DNA of 63,652 nt from an uncultured Oscillospiraceae bacterium (GTDB lineage: Bacteria > Bacillota > Clostridia > Oscillospirales > Ruminococcaceae). This document shows positions 8,127-17,032 of the stretch, piece by piece (positions within the stretch are counted from its first letter, which is position 1; every line of letters starts with the position of its first letter). The stretch spans positions 83,142-146,793 of the forward strand of contig CAJTTH010000001.1 in assembly GCA_910579125.1 (NCBI GenBank), written 5' to 3'. Position numbers and translations under genes: made by a program. The notes beneath the pieces are model-generated. The model saw nothing but the letters and a program-made list of their open reading frames with translations. It was not told the DNA's origin and ran no database searches.

Positions 8127-8723
8127 CTACTCCTTATCGTCGTCCTCGTCGATCACGCGTACCTTAACTATGCTGTCGTTCGTATCGGACTTTGCCGTGT
8201 CTTCTTTTGTTATCGTTCTTATTCTGTGCACCGTAAAGCGAATTATTATCGCCACGATAATTATATCCAACAGCGCCTGCAAGCTGAACGGACTTATATC
8301 TACTCTGAGCATTCTCTGATGAAAAATATACATAATGTCGAAAATGCCCATAAATATCGGTATCTTGCATACCGACACGCAGAACGCGTACCAGTCGTAA
8401 ACGCTTTGCGCGTTTTGTTTTGTAATGCGGTACTTCGCGAATTTTCGGCTTGTCAGCGTGAGTATCAGATACGCCGCGAACGTTCCGACCACAAGCGCGG
8501 GGAATATCAGCGCGAGCCAATAGCTCCACGAAAACGCGCCGATATAATCGTTTTCTATCGCCGAAACGCCCTGTGTGCCTATCTTCCGCAGCATTGTCTG
8601 ATACTGCGTAATAAAGTTAATCGTCAGCGAAAAGATGACCGCCGCGATACCGACCGAAATCGCATCGCTCACGATCCGCGCGATCCTGAACGAACATTTG
8701 ACGGGATATTTGCCGATTTTCAT
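8127..8723 (-). CDS. Four-helix membrane protein of unknown function, in the pyr operon
   Basis: A 198-residue protein with four hydrophobic helices (about residues 18-40, 65-90, 108-130 and 145-165) and a very acidic C-terminal tail ending IDEDDDKE. I do not recognise a family. It sits between carB (15 bases upstream) and pyrK (8 bases downstream), so it must be transcribed with the pyrimidine genes. A transport or membrane-tethering role could be guessed from position alone, but nothing in the sequence shows it. Confidence 0.8.
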   Translation of the reverse strand: MKIGKYPVKCSFRIARIVSDAISVGIAAVIFSLTINFITQYQTMLRKIGTQGVSAIENDYIGAFSWSYWLALIFPALVVGTFAAYLILTLTSRKFAKYRITKQNAQSVYDWYAFCVSVCKIPIFMGIFDIMYIFHQRMLRVDISPFSLQALLDIIIVAIIIRFTVHRIRTITKEDTAKSDTNDSIVKVRVIDEDDDKE

Positions 8724-8738
8724 ATTAAGCTGCTCACC

Positions 8739-11700
8739 TCAAATTTTTGTTATATCCACCATTTCTACGTCCGCGATCGTCTTGTTCATCTCCAGACAGT
8801 CAAGCAGCGCGTTTGCCGTGTCAATCGCCGTCAAGCAGACTATCGAACGCTCGACCGCCTTTCTCCTCATGCGCACGCTGTCGAGCGACGGCTTGCGCCC
8901 CGTTTCCGACGTGGAAACGACGTAGTTTATTTCGCCGCTTTCGAGCAGCGTTATAACGTTCGGCTCCTGTGCCTCGTGAATGCGGAAAACATGGTTCGCA
9001 GCGATCATATTGCGGTTGAGCACCGACGCCGTTCCGCCCGTCGCGTATATCTTGAAACCGAGCGCCTCAAAGCGCGACGCTATTTCGATCACGTCATTCT
9101 TGTCGCTGTCGCGCACGGAAATGAGCACTCCGCCCTTGTCGTAGAACTTGTAGCCCGCCGCGATAAGTCCCTTATACAGCGCTTCGCCGAATGTCTTAGC
9201 TATGCCCAGACATTCGCCCGTGGACTTCATTTCGGGACCGAGCTGGTTGTCGACATCGTGCAGTTTCTCAAACGAGAACACGGGAACCTTCACCGCGATA
9301 TAGTCCGAAACGGGATAAAGCCCGCTCTTGTAGCCCATATCCCTCAGCTTTTTACCGAGAATTATCTTGGTCGCGAGATCGACCATAGGCACGCCCGTCA
9401 CCTTGGAAATATACGGCACGGTTCGCGACGAACGAGGGTTCACCTCGATAACGTAGACCTCGTGATTGTACACGACATACTGAATGTTCACCAGACCGAT
9501 TACATGGAGCGCCTTTGCGAGCTTTTCCGTATAGTCGACGATGACCTTTTTGATGTGATTGGTGAGGTTTTGGCTCGGGTAAATCGAGATCGAGTCGCCG
9601 CTGTGAATGCCAGCGCGCTCGACGTGCTCCATAATGCCCGGAATAACAAAGTCCTCGCCGTCGCAGATAGCGTCGACCTCGACCTCCGTGCCCATCATAT
9701 ACTTGTCGATAAGCACAGGATTTTCAAGCTCCGTGGCGGTGATTATCTTCATATACTCGTCAACGTCCGCGTCGCTGTGCGCGATTATCATATTCTGCCC
9801 GCCGAGCACATAGCTCGGACGCAGCAGCACGGGATAACCGAGCTCGTTCGCGGCTTTGAGCGCCTGCTTTGTCGTGAACACGGTCTCGCCCTTGGGGCGC
9901 GGAATGCCGCATTTTTCAAGCAGCTCGTCAAACAGCTCTCTGTCCTCCGCCGCATCAATGTCCGCCGCCTGTGTGCCGAGTATGCGCACACCCATTTCCG
10001 TGAGGTGCTTTGTGAGCGATATCGCCGTTTGTCCGCCAAACTGCACTACGCAGCCGTAGGGCTTTTCGGTCGCGATGAGCGCCTCAACGTCCTCGCGGGT
10101 GAGAGGGTCGAAATACAGGCGCGTGCCCGTGTCGAAGTCGGTGGAAACGGTTTCGGGGTTGTTGTTGCAGATGACAGCCTCGCAGCCTTCTTCTTTCAGC
10201 GTCCACACGCAGTGTACGGAGCAATAGTCGAACTCAATGCCCTGTCCGATACGGATAGGTCCCGAGCCGAATACTATAACCTTTTTCTTGTCGGAGGGGT
10301 GAGCCGCTATGAACTCCGCCGCTTCGTTTTCGCGGTCGAAAGTGTTGTAGAAATAGGGGGTGTCCGCCGAAAATTCCGCCGCGCAGGTGTCGACCATTTT
10401 GTAGACGGCGAGACGGCGGTCAATGCCGCAGTCGGCGAGCTTCCGTCCCGAAATACGTTCTATCGTGCTGTCAAGGTAGCAATATTTTTTCGCGGTATCG
10501 TATTTTTCTTGGGTCAATTCGCCGTTCGCGAGCCAACGCTCCAGTTCGACCAGATTGTTCAGCTTTGCGATAAACCACTTGTCTATCTTGGTGATGTCGT
10601 GGATCGTGTCAATGGAAATGCCGCGCTTTAACGCTTCAAATACGCAGAACGAACGGTCAACGTCAACGTCCTCGAGCTTTTTGAGAATCTCCTCGTCGGA
10701 AAGGAGCGTGAACTCGCGTTTCGTCATGGTGTCCATTTTCAACTCTATGGAGCGGACGGCCTTCATCATTCCCGCCTCGAAGGACGGCGCTATCGCCATA
10801 ATTTCGCCCGTGGCTTTCATCTGCGTGCCAAGCGTTTTTTTAGCGTAAACAAACTTATCGAACGGCCATTTCGGGAACTTTACCACAAGGTAATCGAGCG
10901 CGGGCTCGAAACACGCATAGGTCTTGCCGGTCACCAGATTGATTATCTCGTCGAGCGTGTAGCCGACCGCAATTCTCGCCGCGACCTTTGCTATCGGGTA
11001 GCCCGTCGCCTTGGAAGCGAGCGCCGACGAACGCGAAACTCTCGGGTTTACCTCGATAACCGCGTAGTCGAAGCTGTCGGGCTTTAACGCGAACTGGCAG
11101 TTGCAGCCGCCCTCGACCTCGAGCGCTTGGATTATGTCGAGCGCAGCCGTGCGGAGCATCTGGTATTCCTTGTCGGCGAGCGTTACGCAGGGCGCGACGA
11201 CAATGCTGTCGCCCGTATGAACGCCAACGGGGTCGAAATTCTCCATTGAGCAGACGGTGATAACGTTGCCCTTGCTGTCGCGCATAACCTCGAACTCGAC
11301 CTCTTTCCAGCCCGAAATGCACTTTTCGACCAGAATTTGTGTTATCGGGGAGAGCCGCAAGCCGTTTGTCGCGATCTCGTGGAGCTCCTCACGCGTTTCG
11401 GCGATACCGCCGCCCGTGCCGCCCAAGGTGAACGCGGGGCGGACGATAACAGGGTAGCCTATCTCCTCCGCGAAGTCCATAGCGTCATTGAGGGTCTCAA
11501 CCACCTTTGACGGAATACACGGCTGCCCTATCGCCTCCATAGTATCCTTGAAAGCCTGTCTGTCCTCTGCCTTGTGAATGGTCTCGGGATTAGAGCCGAG
11601 CAGCTTTACGCCGTGTTCCTCGAGAAAGCCGCTCTCGGCAAGCTGCATCGACAGCGTGAGCGCGGTCTGCCCGCCAAGATTTGAAACTACGCTGTCGGGC

Positions 11701-11945
11701 TTTTCTATCTCGATAACGCGCTTAACTACCTCTAATGTGAGCGGCTCGATGTAAATTTTGTCTGCCATGTGCTTGTCCGTCATTATCGTCGCGGGGTTGG
11801 AGTTGATAAGCACGACCTCCAGATCCTCCTGCTTTAACGCGCGGCAAGCCTGCGTTCCCGCGTAGTCAAACTCCGCGGCTTGTCCTATTACGATAGGTCC
11901 CGAGCCGATGACCAGAACCTTTTTTATATCACTTCTTAACGGCAT
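8739..11945 (-). CDS. carB: Carbamoyl-phosphate synthase large chain
   Basis: Makes carbamoyl phosphate from bicarbonate, ammonia and two ATP, with ammonia supplied by CarA. The 1068 residues are full length. Two homologous ATP-grasp halves are visible: SGPIVIGQAAEFDYAGTQA near the start and SGPIRIGQGIEFDYCSVH at about 560, each followed by an ATP-grasp core (EVNPRVSRSSALASKATGYP and EVNPRSSRTVPYISKVTGVP). A C-terminal MGS-like allosteric domain has YATGGTASVLN. The start overlaps the end of carA by 10 bases. It is the longest gene of the operon. Confidence 0.98.
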   Translation of the reverse strand: MPLRSDIKKVLVIGSGPIVIGQAAEFDYAGTQACRALKQEDLEVVLINSNPATIMTDKHMADKIYIEPLTLEVVKRVIEIEKPDSVVSNLGGQTALTLSMQLAESGFLEEHGVKLLGSNPETIHKAEDRQAFKDTMEAIGQPCIPSKVVETLNDAMDFAEEIGYPVIVRPAFTLGGTGGGIAETREELHEIATNGLRLSPITQILVEKCISGWKEVEFEVMRDSKGNVITVCSMENFDPVGVHTGDSIVVAPCVTLADKEYQMLRTAALDIIQALEVEGGCNCQFALKPDSFDYAVIEVNPRVSRSSALASKATGYPIAKVAARIAVGYTLDEIINLVTGKTYACFEPALDYLVVKFPKWPFDKFVYAKKTLGTQMKATGEIMAIAPSFEAGMMKAVRSIELKMDTMTKREFTLLSDEEILKKLEDVDVDRSFCVFEALKRGISIDTIHDITKIDKWFIAKLNNLVELERWLANGELTQEKYDTAKKYCYLDSTIERISGRKLADCGIDRRLAVYKMVDTCAAEFSADTPYFYNTFDRENEAAEFIAAHPSDKKKVIVFGSGPIRIGQGIEFDYCSVHCVWTLKEEGCEAVICNNNPETVSTDFDTGTRLYFDPLTREDVEALIATEKPYGCVVQFGGQTAISLTKHLTEMGVRILGTQAADIDAAEDRELFDELLEKCGIPRPKGETVFTTKQALKAANELGYPVLLRPSYVLGGQNMIIAHSDADVDEYMKIITATELENPVLIDKYMMGTEVEVDAICDGEDFVIPGIMEHVERAGIHSGDSISIYPSQNLTNHIKKVIVDYTEKLAKALHVIGLVNIQYVVYNHEVYVIEVNPRSSRTVPYISKVTGVPMVDLATKIILGKKLRDMGYKSGLYPVSDYIAVKVPVFSFEKLHDVDNQLGPEMKSTGECLGIAKTFGEALYKGLIAAGYKFYDKGGVLISVRDSDKNDVIEIASRFEALGFKIYATGGTASVLNRNMIAANHVFRIHEAQEPNVITLLESGEINYVVSTSETGRKPSLDSVRMRRKAVERSIVCLTAIDTANALLDCLEMNKTIADVEMVDITKI

Positions 11946-13048
11946 TGCTTGTTCCCTCCAAATTCGCCCATAAGTTTAATAAACTCGTCAAACAGATACG
12001 AGGTGTCGTGCGGACCGCCGCACGCCTCGGGGTGGAACTGCACCGTAAACGCAGGCGCGTTGGTGTAACGAACGCCCTCGCACGTGCCGTCGTTGCCGTT
12101 TATGTGGCTCACCTTGCCGGCGCTTTCGAGCACGCTGCCGCCTATGACCGCGTAGCCGTGGTTCTGCGAGGTGATGAACGTCTTATCGAGCGCGAGGTCT
12201 TTCACGGGCTGATTTCCGCCGCGGTGACCGTATTTCAGCTTTTCGGTCTTTGCGCCGTTCGCCAGAGCGAGAAGCTGATGTCCCAGACAAATGCCGAACG
12301 TCGGTATCTGCGCGGGGATAAGCTCCTTTAATGTGTTTATGGAGGCGGTATTGTCGGCGGGGTCGCCGGGACCATTCGAGAGCATAATGCCGTCGGGGTT
12401 CAGCGCCTTTATTTCGTCGGCAGACGCGCTGTACGGCATTACGGTGACGTTGCAGCCGCGCTTTACAAGCTCGCGGCGAATGTTGAATTTGTAGCCGTAA
12501 TCCATAAGTACAACGTTGAATTTTCCGTTTTCGGCGGGGTAGTACTCCTTTTCCTTGACGGAGACCTTGGGCACGACCTCTCCTACCTTATAGGAGCGGA
12601 TATCTTCGAGAAGCTGGTCCTTGTCGTAATCGCCGCTTACTATCGCGCCGTTCATTACACCGCTTTCACGGATAATTTTCGTTAATCGGCGCGTGTCGAT
12701 ATCGCATATTCCGATGATATTCAGCCCTTTAAGGTAGCTGTCCAGATCGCCCTCGCAGCGGAAATTGCTCGGCGCTTCGCAGCACTCGCGCACTATGTAG
12801 CCCGAAACCGCGCTGCCGTTGCTCTCGGGGTCTGTTTTATTCACGCCGTAGTTGCCTATGAGCGGAAATGTCTGCGTTACTATCTGTCCGCAATAGGACG
12901 GGTCGGTGAGCGTTTCCTGATAGCCCGTCATCGCGGTGGTGAACACTATTTCTCCTATTGTATTCCCCTCCGCGCCAAATCCGCGTCCTTTAAACACCGT
13001 GCCGTCGGCAAGTATCAAGTCCGCCTTTCTTTTGTTCTCAAAAATCAT
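11936..13048 (-). CDS. carA: Carbamoyl-phosphate synthase small chain
   Basis: Glutamine amidotransferase subunit that releases ammonia for CarB. 370 residues, normal length. The N-terminal small-subunit domain has TVFKGRGFGAEG and FTTAMTGYQETLTDPSY. The C-terminal class I GATase domain has the nucleophile in FGICLGHQ and the His-Glu pair in FHPEACGGPHDT. An AAGGAG site precedes ATG 13048. A 133-base gap separates it from the unknown gene upstream; no convincing promoter was found there. Confidence 0.98.
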   Translation of the reverse strand: MIFENKRKADLILADGTVFKGRGFGAEGNTIGEIVFTTAMTGYQETLTDPSYCGQIVTQTFPLIGNYGVNKTDPESNGSAVSGYIVRECCEAPSNFRCEGDLDSYLKGLNIIGICDIDTRRLTKIIRESGVMNGAIVSGDYDKDQLLEDIRSYKVGEVVPKVSVKEKEYYPAENGKFNVVLMDYGYKFNIRRELVKRGCNVTVMPYSASADEIKALNPDGIMLSNGPGDPADNTASINTLKELIPAQIPTFGICLGHQLLALANGAKTEKLKYGHRGGNQPVKDLALDKTFITSQNHGYAVIGGSVLESAGKVSHINGNDGTCEGVRYTNAPAFTVQFHPEACGGPHDTSYLFDEFIKLMGEFGGNKQCR

Positions 13049-13181
13049 CTTTTTCTCCTTAATTTAAATAAGAACCTGTACCAATAGCCGCTCAACGCTT
13101 GTCTTGCGGCAAATTTTATATGCCGCCGTGATGTTTGACGGAATCAGGACTGCTTCGCAAACCGTTCTTTTTCACACGTTG

Positions 13182-13859
13182 TTAAGCGAAATCGGAAATT
13201 TCCACAAAATAAATACTTGTGCTGTTCTTTATGATATACCACACATATTTGTCGCAGAAGTCAAATTCATTCAGCCGCACCGCTTGCAGATCTTCAAAAC
13301 TCTCCAACCGTTCTATAAAACGCAGCATTGCAGGATACGACGGCTCCACCCACGCTATATATTCAGGGTTGTTGTCTTGGCGTTTTTTATAGCTGCGCAG
13401 CTCGTTGTACGAGCGGTCGTAAATATCCCTCAATTCCCCGACAAGCTTATCCTTTGAGAGTCTTGTACACTTTTCCTTGGGATATTCAAACGAGCATTCA
13501 AATTCAAAATCGAAATTATCTCTCTTATAACACTCCGTTTCGTAATCGTCGCCGTCGATTTTCAGCAGCCAGCCTGCCAGAAATATCTTTTTCATCATTT
13601 CCGCGGTATCGGAACTGAGCGGAAACAAAAACTCCGCAAGCGTTATATTTATATTCCAAGCAAAATAGCTTGACATATACAATAATTCGGAATTTCTCAT
13701 ATACTCGGTCCGCCACTTCCGCGCGTTCCTGAAAAGCCGCTCCCATTTTTCGGGATCGTTCCCGCCGTTCAGAATACCCTGCTTGCCGAGAAACTCTATT
13801 AACAGCTTATCAAGGTGATCGATAAAAAATTCCCGCTCCATGCATTCCAACCAATCCAT
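13182..13859 (-). CDS. Unknown 225-residue protein inside the pyr operon
   Basis: A soluble, acidic and aromatic-rich protein (many W, Y, F, D, E). No signal peptide, membrane helix or motif that I recognise. Its ATG overlaps the stop of the 127-residue gene by one base (TAATG), so the two are coupled. The pair is more AT-rich than its pyr neighbours, with runs such as AATTCAAATTC, which suggests later arrival. Such paired genes are sometimes immunity or toxin-antitoxin modules, but I see no diagnostic feature and make no functional call. Confidence 0.75.
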   Translation of the reverse strand: MDWLECMEREFFIDHLDKLLIEFLGKQGILNGGNDPEKWERLFRNARKWRTEYMRNSELLYMSSYFAWNINITLAEFLFPLSSDTAEMMKKIFLAGWLLKIDGDDYETECYKRDNFDFEFECSFEYPKEKCTRLSKDKLVGELRDIYDRSYNELRSYKKRQDNNPEYIAWVEPSYPAMLRFIERLESFEDLQAVRLNEFDFCDKYVWYIIKNSTSIYFVEISDFA

Positions 13860-14242
13860 TATGCTTTACCCCTTGCTTTTTGCAGATCATAAAGCGTTTC
13901 ATCAACAAAAACTCCGCGAAAATACGCGTCAACCGCGTCGTCAAGACGCTCGATATACTCATTGTGATTTTCCGGGAATTTTTTCAGCTTTGACATATCA
14001 TTTTTATCAAAGTGCCATATCATTTCTTTCAGCACCCGTTGATAGACGAATGTGATTTTCCGCGCCGTTTCAATATCCCTGCCGCATTCACAAGCGTCCT
14101 GCGCCAGCGTTATCACGCAATCGTAAAACTCCCAAAAACGCTTTTTGGAAAACCGACCGCGCTCATGCAAAGAGTAAACCAAGCTTTTTTTCAAACAATC
14201 GGAATTCTTAGACAAAACCGTCTGTGCTTCATTAACCGTCAT
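13859..14242 (-). CDS. Unknown 127-residue protein, coupled to the 225-residue gene
   Basis: A small, mostly helical protein with Lys/Glu-rich stretches and no membrane segment. I do not recognise it. It begins 5 bases after the pyrF stop and its own stop overlaps the next start, so it is co-transcribed between pyrF and carA. It shares the AT-rich composition of its partner. Together they interrupt an otherwise orthodox order of pyrimidine genes. Confidence 0.72.
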   Translation of the reverse strand: MTVNEAQTVLSKNSDCLKKSLVYSLHERGRFSKKRFWEFYDCVITLAQDACECGRDIETARKITFVYQRVLKEMIWHFDKNDMSKLKKFPENHNEYIERLDDAVDAYFRGVFVDETLYDLQKARGKA

Positions 14243-14247
14243 AAGCC

Positions 14248-15186
14248 TTAGCTCTTTGAAGTGGTGATTTTCCCAACAAATTCCATTATCTCGTCGCGCA
14301 TACGAATCGCCTCGCGGCGTGCCGCTTCGGCGAACTCCCTTTCATTGCACTTCTCTTTCTGATACGCGCACATAATGCCGCGCGAGCTGTTTACGATACC
14401 GCCCAAGCCGTTTTTGTCGAACGCGGCGGCGATGTCCTTTGCGGTCGCGCCCTGTGCGCCGTAGCCCGGGATAAGGAAGAACGTGTGCGGAAGAATTTCG
14501 CGCAGACGCTTTATCTGCTCAGGGTATGTAGCGCCCGTAACCGCGCCAACGCCGCTGTAACCGTACACTCCGGGCAGCTCCTTGCCCCATTCCTCGCACA
14601 TATTGCCTATAAGCTCGTAGATCGGCGTGCCCGCCACGGGTCTGTCCTGAAGCTCGCCGCTTGACGGATTGGAGGTCTTGACAAGCACGAAAATGCCCTT
14701 GTCATTCTCTTTGCAGACCTTAAGCAACGGCTTTATGCCGTCCGAGCCGAGATAGCCGTTGACGGTGAGCGCGTCGCCGAGGAACGGCTCAAACTCCGCG
14801 CTGCCGACCTTGACCTTGCCGAGGTGCGCGGTTGCGTAGGCCTCCATTGTCGTGCCGATGTCATTGCGTTTGCCGTCAGTGATGACGTACATTCCCTTTG
14901 AACGCGCGTACTCCTGCGTTTTATAGAGCGCCTTTACGCCTGCCGTGCCGTACATCTCGTAATATGCCGCCTGCGGCTTAACCGCGGGAACGATGTCGTA
15001 CAGCGCGTCGATAAGTCCCTTGTTGAACTCGTATAGCGCTTTTGCCGCGCCCTTAAGCGTTTCTCCGTGCTTCTCAAAACATTTCTTCTTGATATATTCG
15101 GGAACGTAGTCCAGCTTGGGGTCAAGCCCCGCTACGGTCGGGTTCTGGGTCTGTTCGATCTTCTCGATAAGTCTGTCAAGTGCCAT
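14248..15186 (-). CDS. pyrF: Orotidine 5'-phosphate decarboxylase, type 2
   Basis: Last step of UMP synthesis, the decarboxylation of OMP. The 312-residue length and the motifs place it in the longer subfamily 2: VAGLDPKLDYVPE at the N-terminus, the catalytic Lys-Asp array in VITDGKRNDIGTTMEAYA, FVLVKTSNPSSGELQD, and a phosphate site in FFLIPGYGAQGATAKD and IVNSSRGIM. AAAGGA lies upstream of ATG 15186. It follows the PEBP-family gene by 21 bases. Confidence 0.96.
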   Translation of the reverse strand: MALDRLIEKIEQTQNPTVAGLDPKLDYVPEYIKKKCFEKHGETLKGAAKALYEFNKGLIDALYDIVPAVKPQAAYYEMYGTAGVKALYKTQEYARSKGMYVITDGKRNDIGTTMEAYATAHLGKVKVGSAEFEPFLGDALTVNGYLGSDGIKPLLKVCKENDKGIFVLVKTSNPSSGELQDRPVAGTPIYELIGNMCEEWGKELPGVYGYSGVGAVTGATYPEQIKRLREILPHTFFLIPGYGAQGATAKDIAAAFDKNGLGGIVNSSRGIMCAYQKEKCNEREFAEAARREAIRMRDEIMEFVGKITTSKS

Positions 15187-15207
15187 AATATTTTGTGTCC
15201 TTTCTTA

Positions 15208-15711
15208 TCAACAGTGTCCGCCGATGTTCAGCGCGGTCTTTTCAATTATATGCCCGTTCATTTTCTCCAACAGCTCGTTGAGGAAAAAGCCGTCCTTAAC
15301 GTCGAGAGCGCAGTCAAGCGCGTAAACGGTCAATTTGTATACGTGATCCTTGTCGGGCGGCGTTGGTCCGATGTAGCGCTTTGTGACGCGCTCGTCCTTT
15401 TCGCCGATAAACGGAGAAATGCGGCTGTTCGCGCCCTGAACCATACCGAGCGCGCCGTCTTGGCTTGCGTTCTCGGGGATCTCCGAAACGTTCGCGGGGA
15501 TATTTGCCGCCGTCCAATGTATCCACGCGAAACCGCACACGGGTATCGAGTCGAAATCCACGAACACGACCGCGAGCGTCTTTGCATTTTCGGGAACTTC
15601 CTCAACCGTTATCGGAAACGAAACGACGGGCTTTCCGTTGATCTTCACGTCCGAATGCTTCGCGTATTTTTCGGGCAAGAATCCGTTTTCCTCGGGTATT
15701 TTTATCTTCAT
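15208..15711 (-). CDS. PEBP-family protein (YbhB/YbcL, Raf-kinase-inhibitor-like)
   Basis: Phosphatidylethanolamine-binding-protein fold, 167 residues, usual for bacterial YbhB/YbcL. Seen features: the KTLAVVFVDFD strand, AWIHWTAANIP (the family's DxxxxxxxHW-type turn), the IGPTPPDKDHVYKLTVYALD anion-site segment, and a C-terminal helix. No signal peptide, so cytoplasmic. Its true ligand in bacteria is not settled. It lies one base after pyrC and 21 before pyrF, so its expression is tied to pyrimidine synthesis. A link in function is inferred only from this position. Confidence 0.88.
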   Translation of the reverse strand: MKIKIPEENGFLPEKYAKHSDVKINGKPVVSFPITVEEVPENAKTLAVVFVDFDSIPVCGFAWIHWTAANIPANVSEIPENASQDGALGMVQGANSRISPFIGEKDERVTKRYIGPTPPDKDHVYKLTVYALDCALDVKDGFFLNELLEKMNGHIIEKTALNIGGHC

Positions 15712-15712
15712 T

Positions 15713-16984
15713 TTATTTATCCTCGTACACTATCTTTCCGTCGACTATTGTCATTTTGACGCGCCCTTTGAGCTTCATTCCCTTAAAGCAGGTGTTTTTG
15801 GACTTGGAATGGAGCTTTTCGGGGTCGACTATCCACTCCTCGTTAATGTCGAAAACCGCTATGTCTGCGGGGTCGCCCTCGCCGAGACTGCCGCCGGGGA
15901 TACTCAAAATCTTGCGCGGATTTACGCACATCAGCTTGACGATACGCTTTAACGTTATCTTGTCCTTGTGATACAGCGCCGTGAGCGTCGCCGCGAGCGA
16001 CGTTTCCAGACCGACAACTCCGTTCGGGGCTTTCTCGAAATCCGCCTTTTCCTCGGGAGCGTGCGGAGCGTGATCGGTAACGATACAGTCGATCGTTCCG
16101 TCGCAGACGCCCTCGGTTATCGCGGTAACGTCGTCAAGAGTGCGCAGCGGGGGATTCATGCGGTAATCCGCGTCGCGCAGACGGAGCTTTTCGTCAGTAA
16201 GCATAAAATAATGCGGGGCGGTCTCGCACGTCACCATAGCGCCGTAGCGCGCGCCAAGCCTTACCAGCAGCATACTTGTCGAAGTCGAAACGTGGGCGAT
16301 GTGTATCGGCATTTCAAGATCGCCCGCGATAACTATCTCGCGCGCAGTGGAAATATCCTCGGAAATGCGGTGCATTCCCGGAACGCCGAGCTCTTTTGAA
16401 ATCTCGCCGCTGTTCATAATTCCGCCCGCGATAACGTTCGGGTCCTCGCAGTGCGATATAACTCGCAGCCCCGCGTAATGCGCCTTTACCATCGCCCTCG
16501 ACATAAGCCGTGCGTTGAGAACGGGCTTTCCGTCGTCGGAGACCGCCACACAGCCCGCTTTTTTCAGCTCGTCATAATCGCAGAGCTCCTCGCCCTTTTG
16601 CCCCTTTGTAATGCAGCCGATAGGATAAACCTTGGCTTTTGCTTCCCTTGCCTTGTCGAGAATATACTTTACCGTTTCGGCGTTATCCACAACGGGAGAA
16701 GTATTCGGCATACACGCGACCGCCGTAACGCCGCCCGCCGCAGCCGCCTCGCAGCCTGTGAGGATATCCTCCTTGTGCGTCTGCCCCGGATCTCGGAAAT
16801 GCACGTGCATATCGCATATTCCAGGTATAACGGTTTTTCCCGTACAATCGACGGTCTTGTCGGCGGTCTCGGTGATATTCGGCTCGCATTTTACTATCCG
16901 TCCCTTATCCACCAATATATCTGCAATGCCCTCAAAATCGTTCGCTGCGTCAACTACATAGCCGTTTTTCAATAAAAGCTCCAT
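15713..16984 (-). CDS. pyrC: Dihydroorotase
   Basis: Zinc amidohydrolase that closes carbamoyl aspartate to dihydroorotate. 423 residues, class I (long) type. Seen motifs: the metal pair in CDMHVHFRDPGQTHKEDI, the N-terminal small barrel with VIPG, RVISHCED, IHIAHVSTS, CETAPHYFMLTD, and IVTDHAPHAPEEK with the catalytic Asp. GGAGG precedes ATG 16984. It is second in the operon after pyrR. Confidence 0.96.
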   Translation of the reverse strand: MELLLKNGYVVDAANDFEGIADILVDKGRIVKCEPNITETADKTVDCTGKTVIPGICDMHVHFRDPGQTHKEDILTGCEAAAAGGVTAVACMPNTSPVVDNAETVKYILDKAREAKAKVYPIGCITKGQKGEELCDYDELKKAGCVAVSDDGKPVLNARLMSRAMVKAHYAGLRVISHCEDPNVIAGGIMNSGEISKELGVPGMHRISEDISTAREIVIAGDLEMPIHIAHVSTSTSMLLVRLGARYGAMVTCETAPHYFMLTDEKLRLRDADYRMNPPLRTLDDVTAITEGVCDGTIDCIVTDHAPHAPEEKADFEKAPNGVVGLETSLAATLTALYHKDKITLKRIVKLMCVNPRKILSIPGGSLGEGDPADIAVFDINEEWIVDPEKLHSKSKNTCFKGMKLKGRVKMTIVDGKIVYEDK

Positions 16985-17032
16985 ATAACCTCCTGACCCG
17001 AAATCCCGCGCTGGTACCTACGTTTTCGTCCG

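Noticed and set aside
8226..10631. A plus-strand open frame of about 800 codons opposite carB
   Set aside because: It lies wholly antisense to a full-length, motif-complete carB and is rich in Arg, His and Val, as mirror frames of GC-biased genes are. No ribosome site or family motif.
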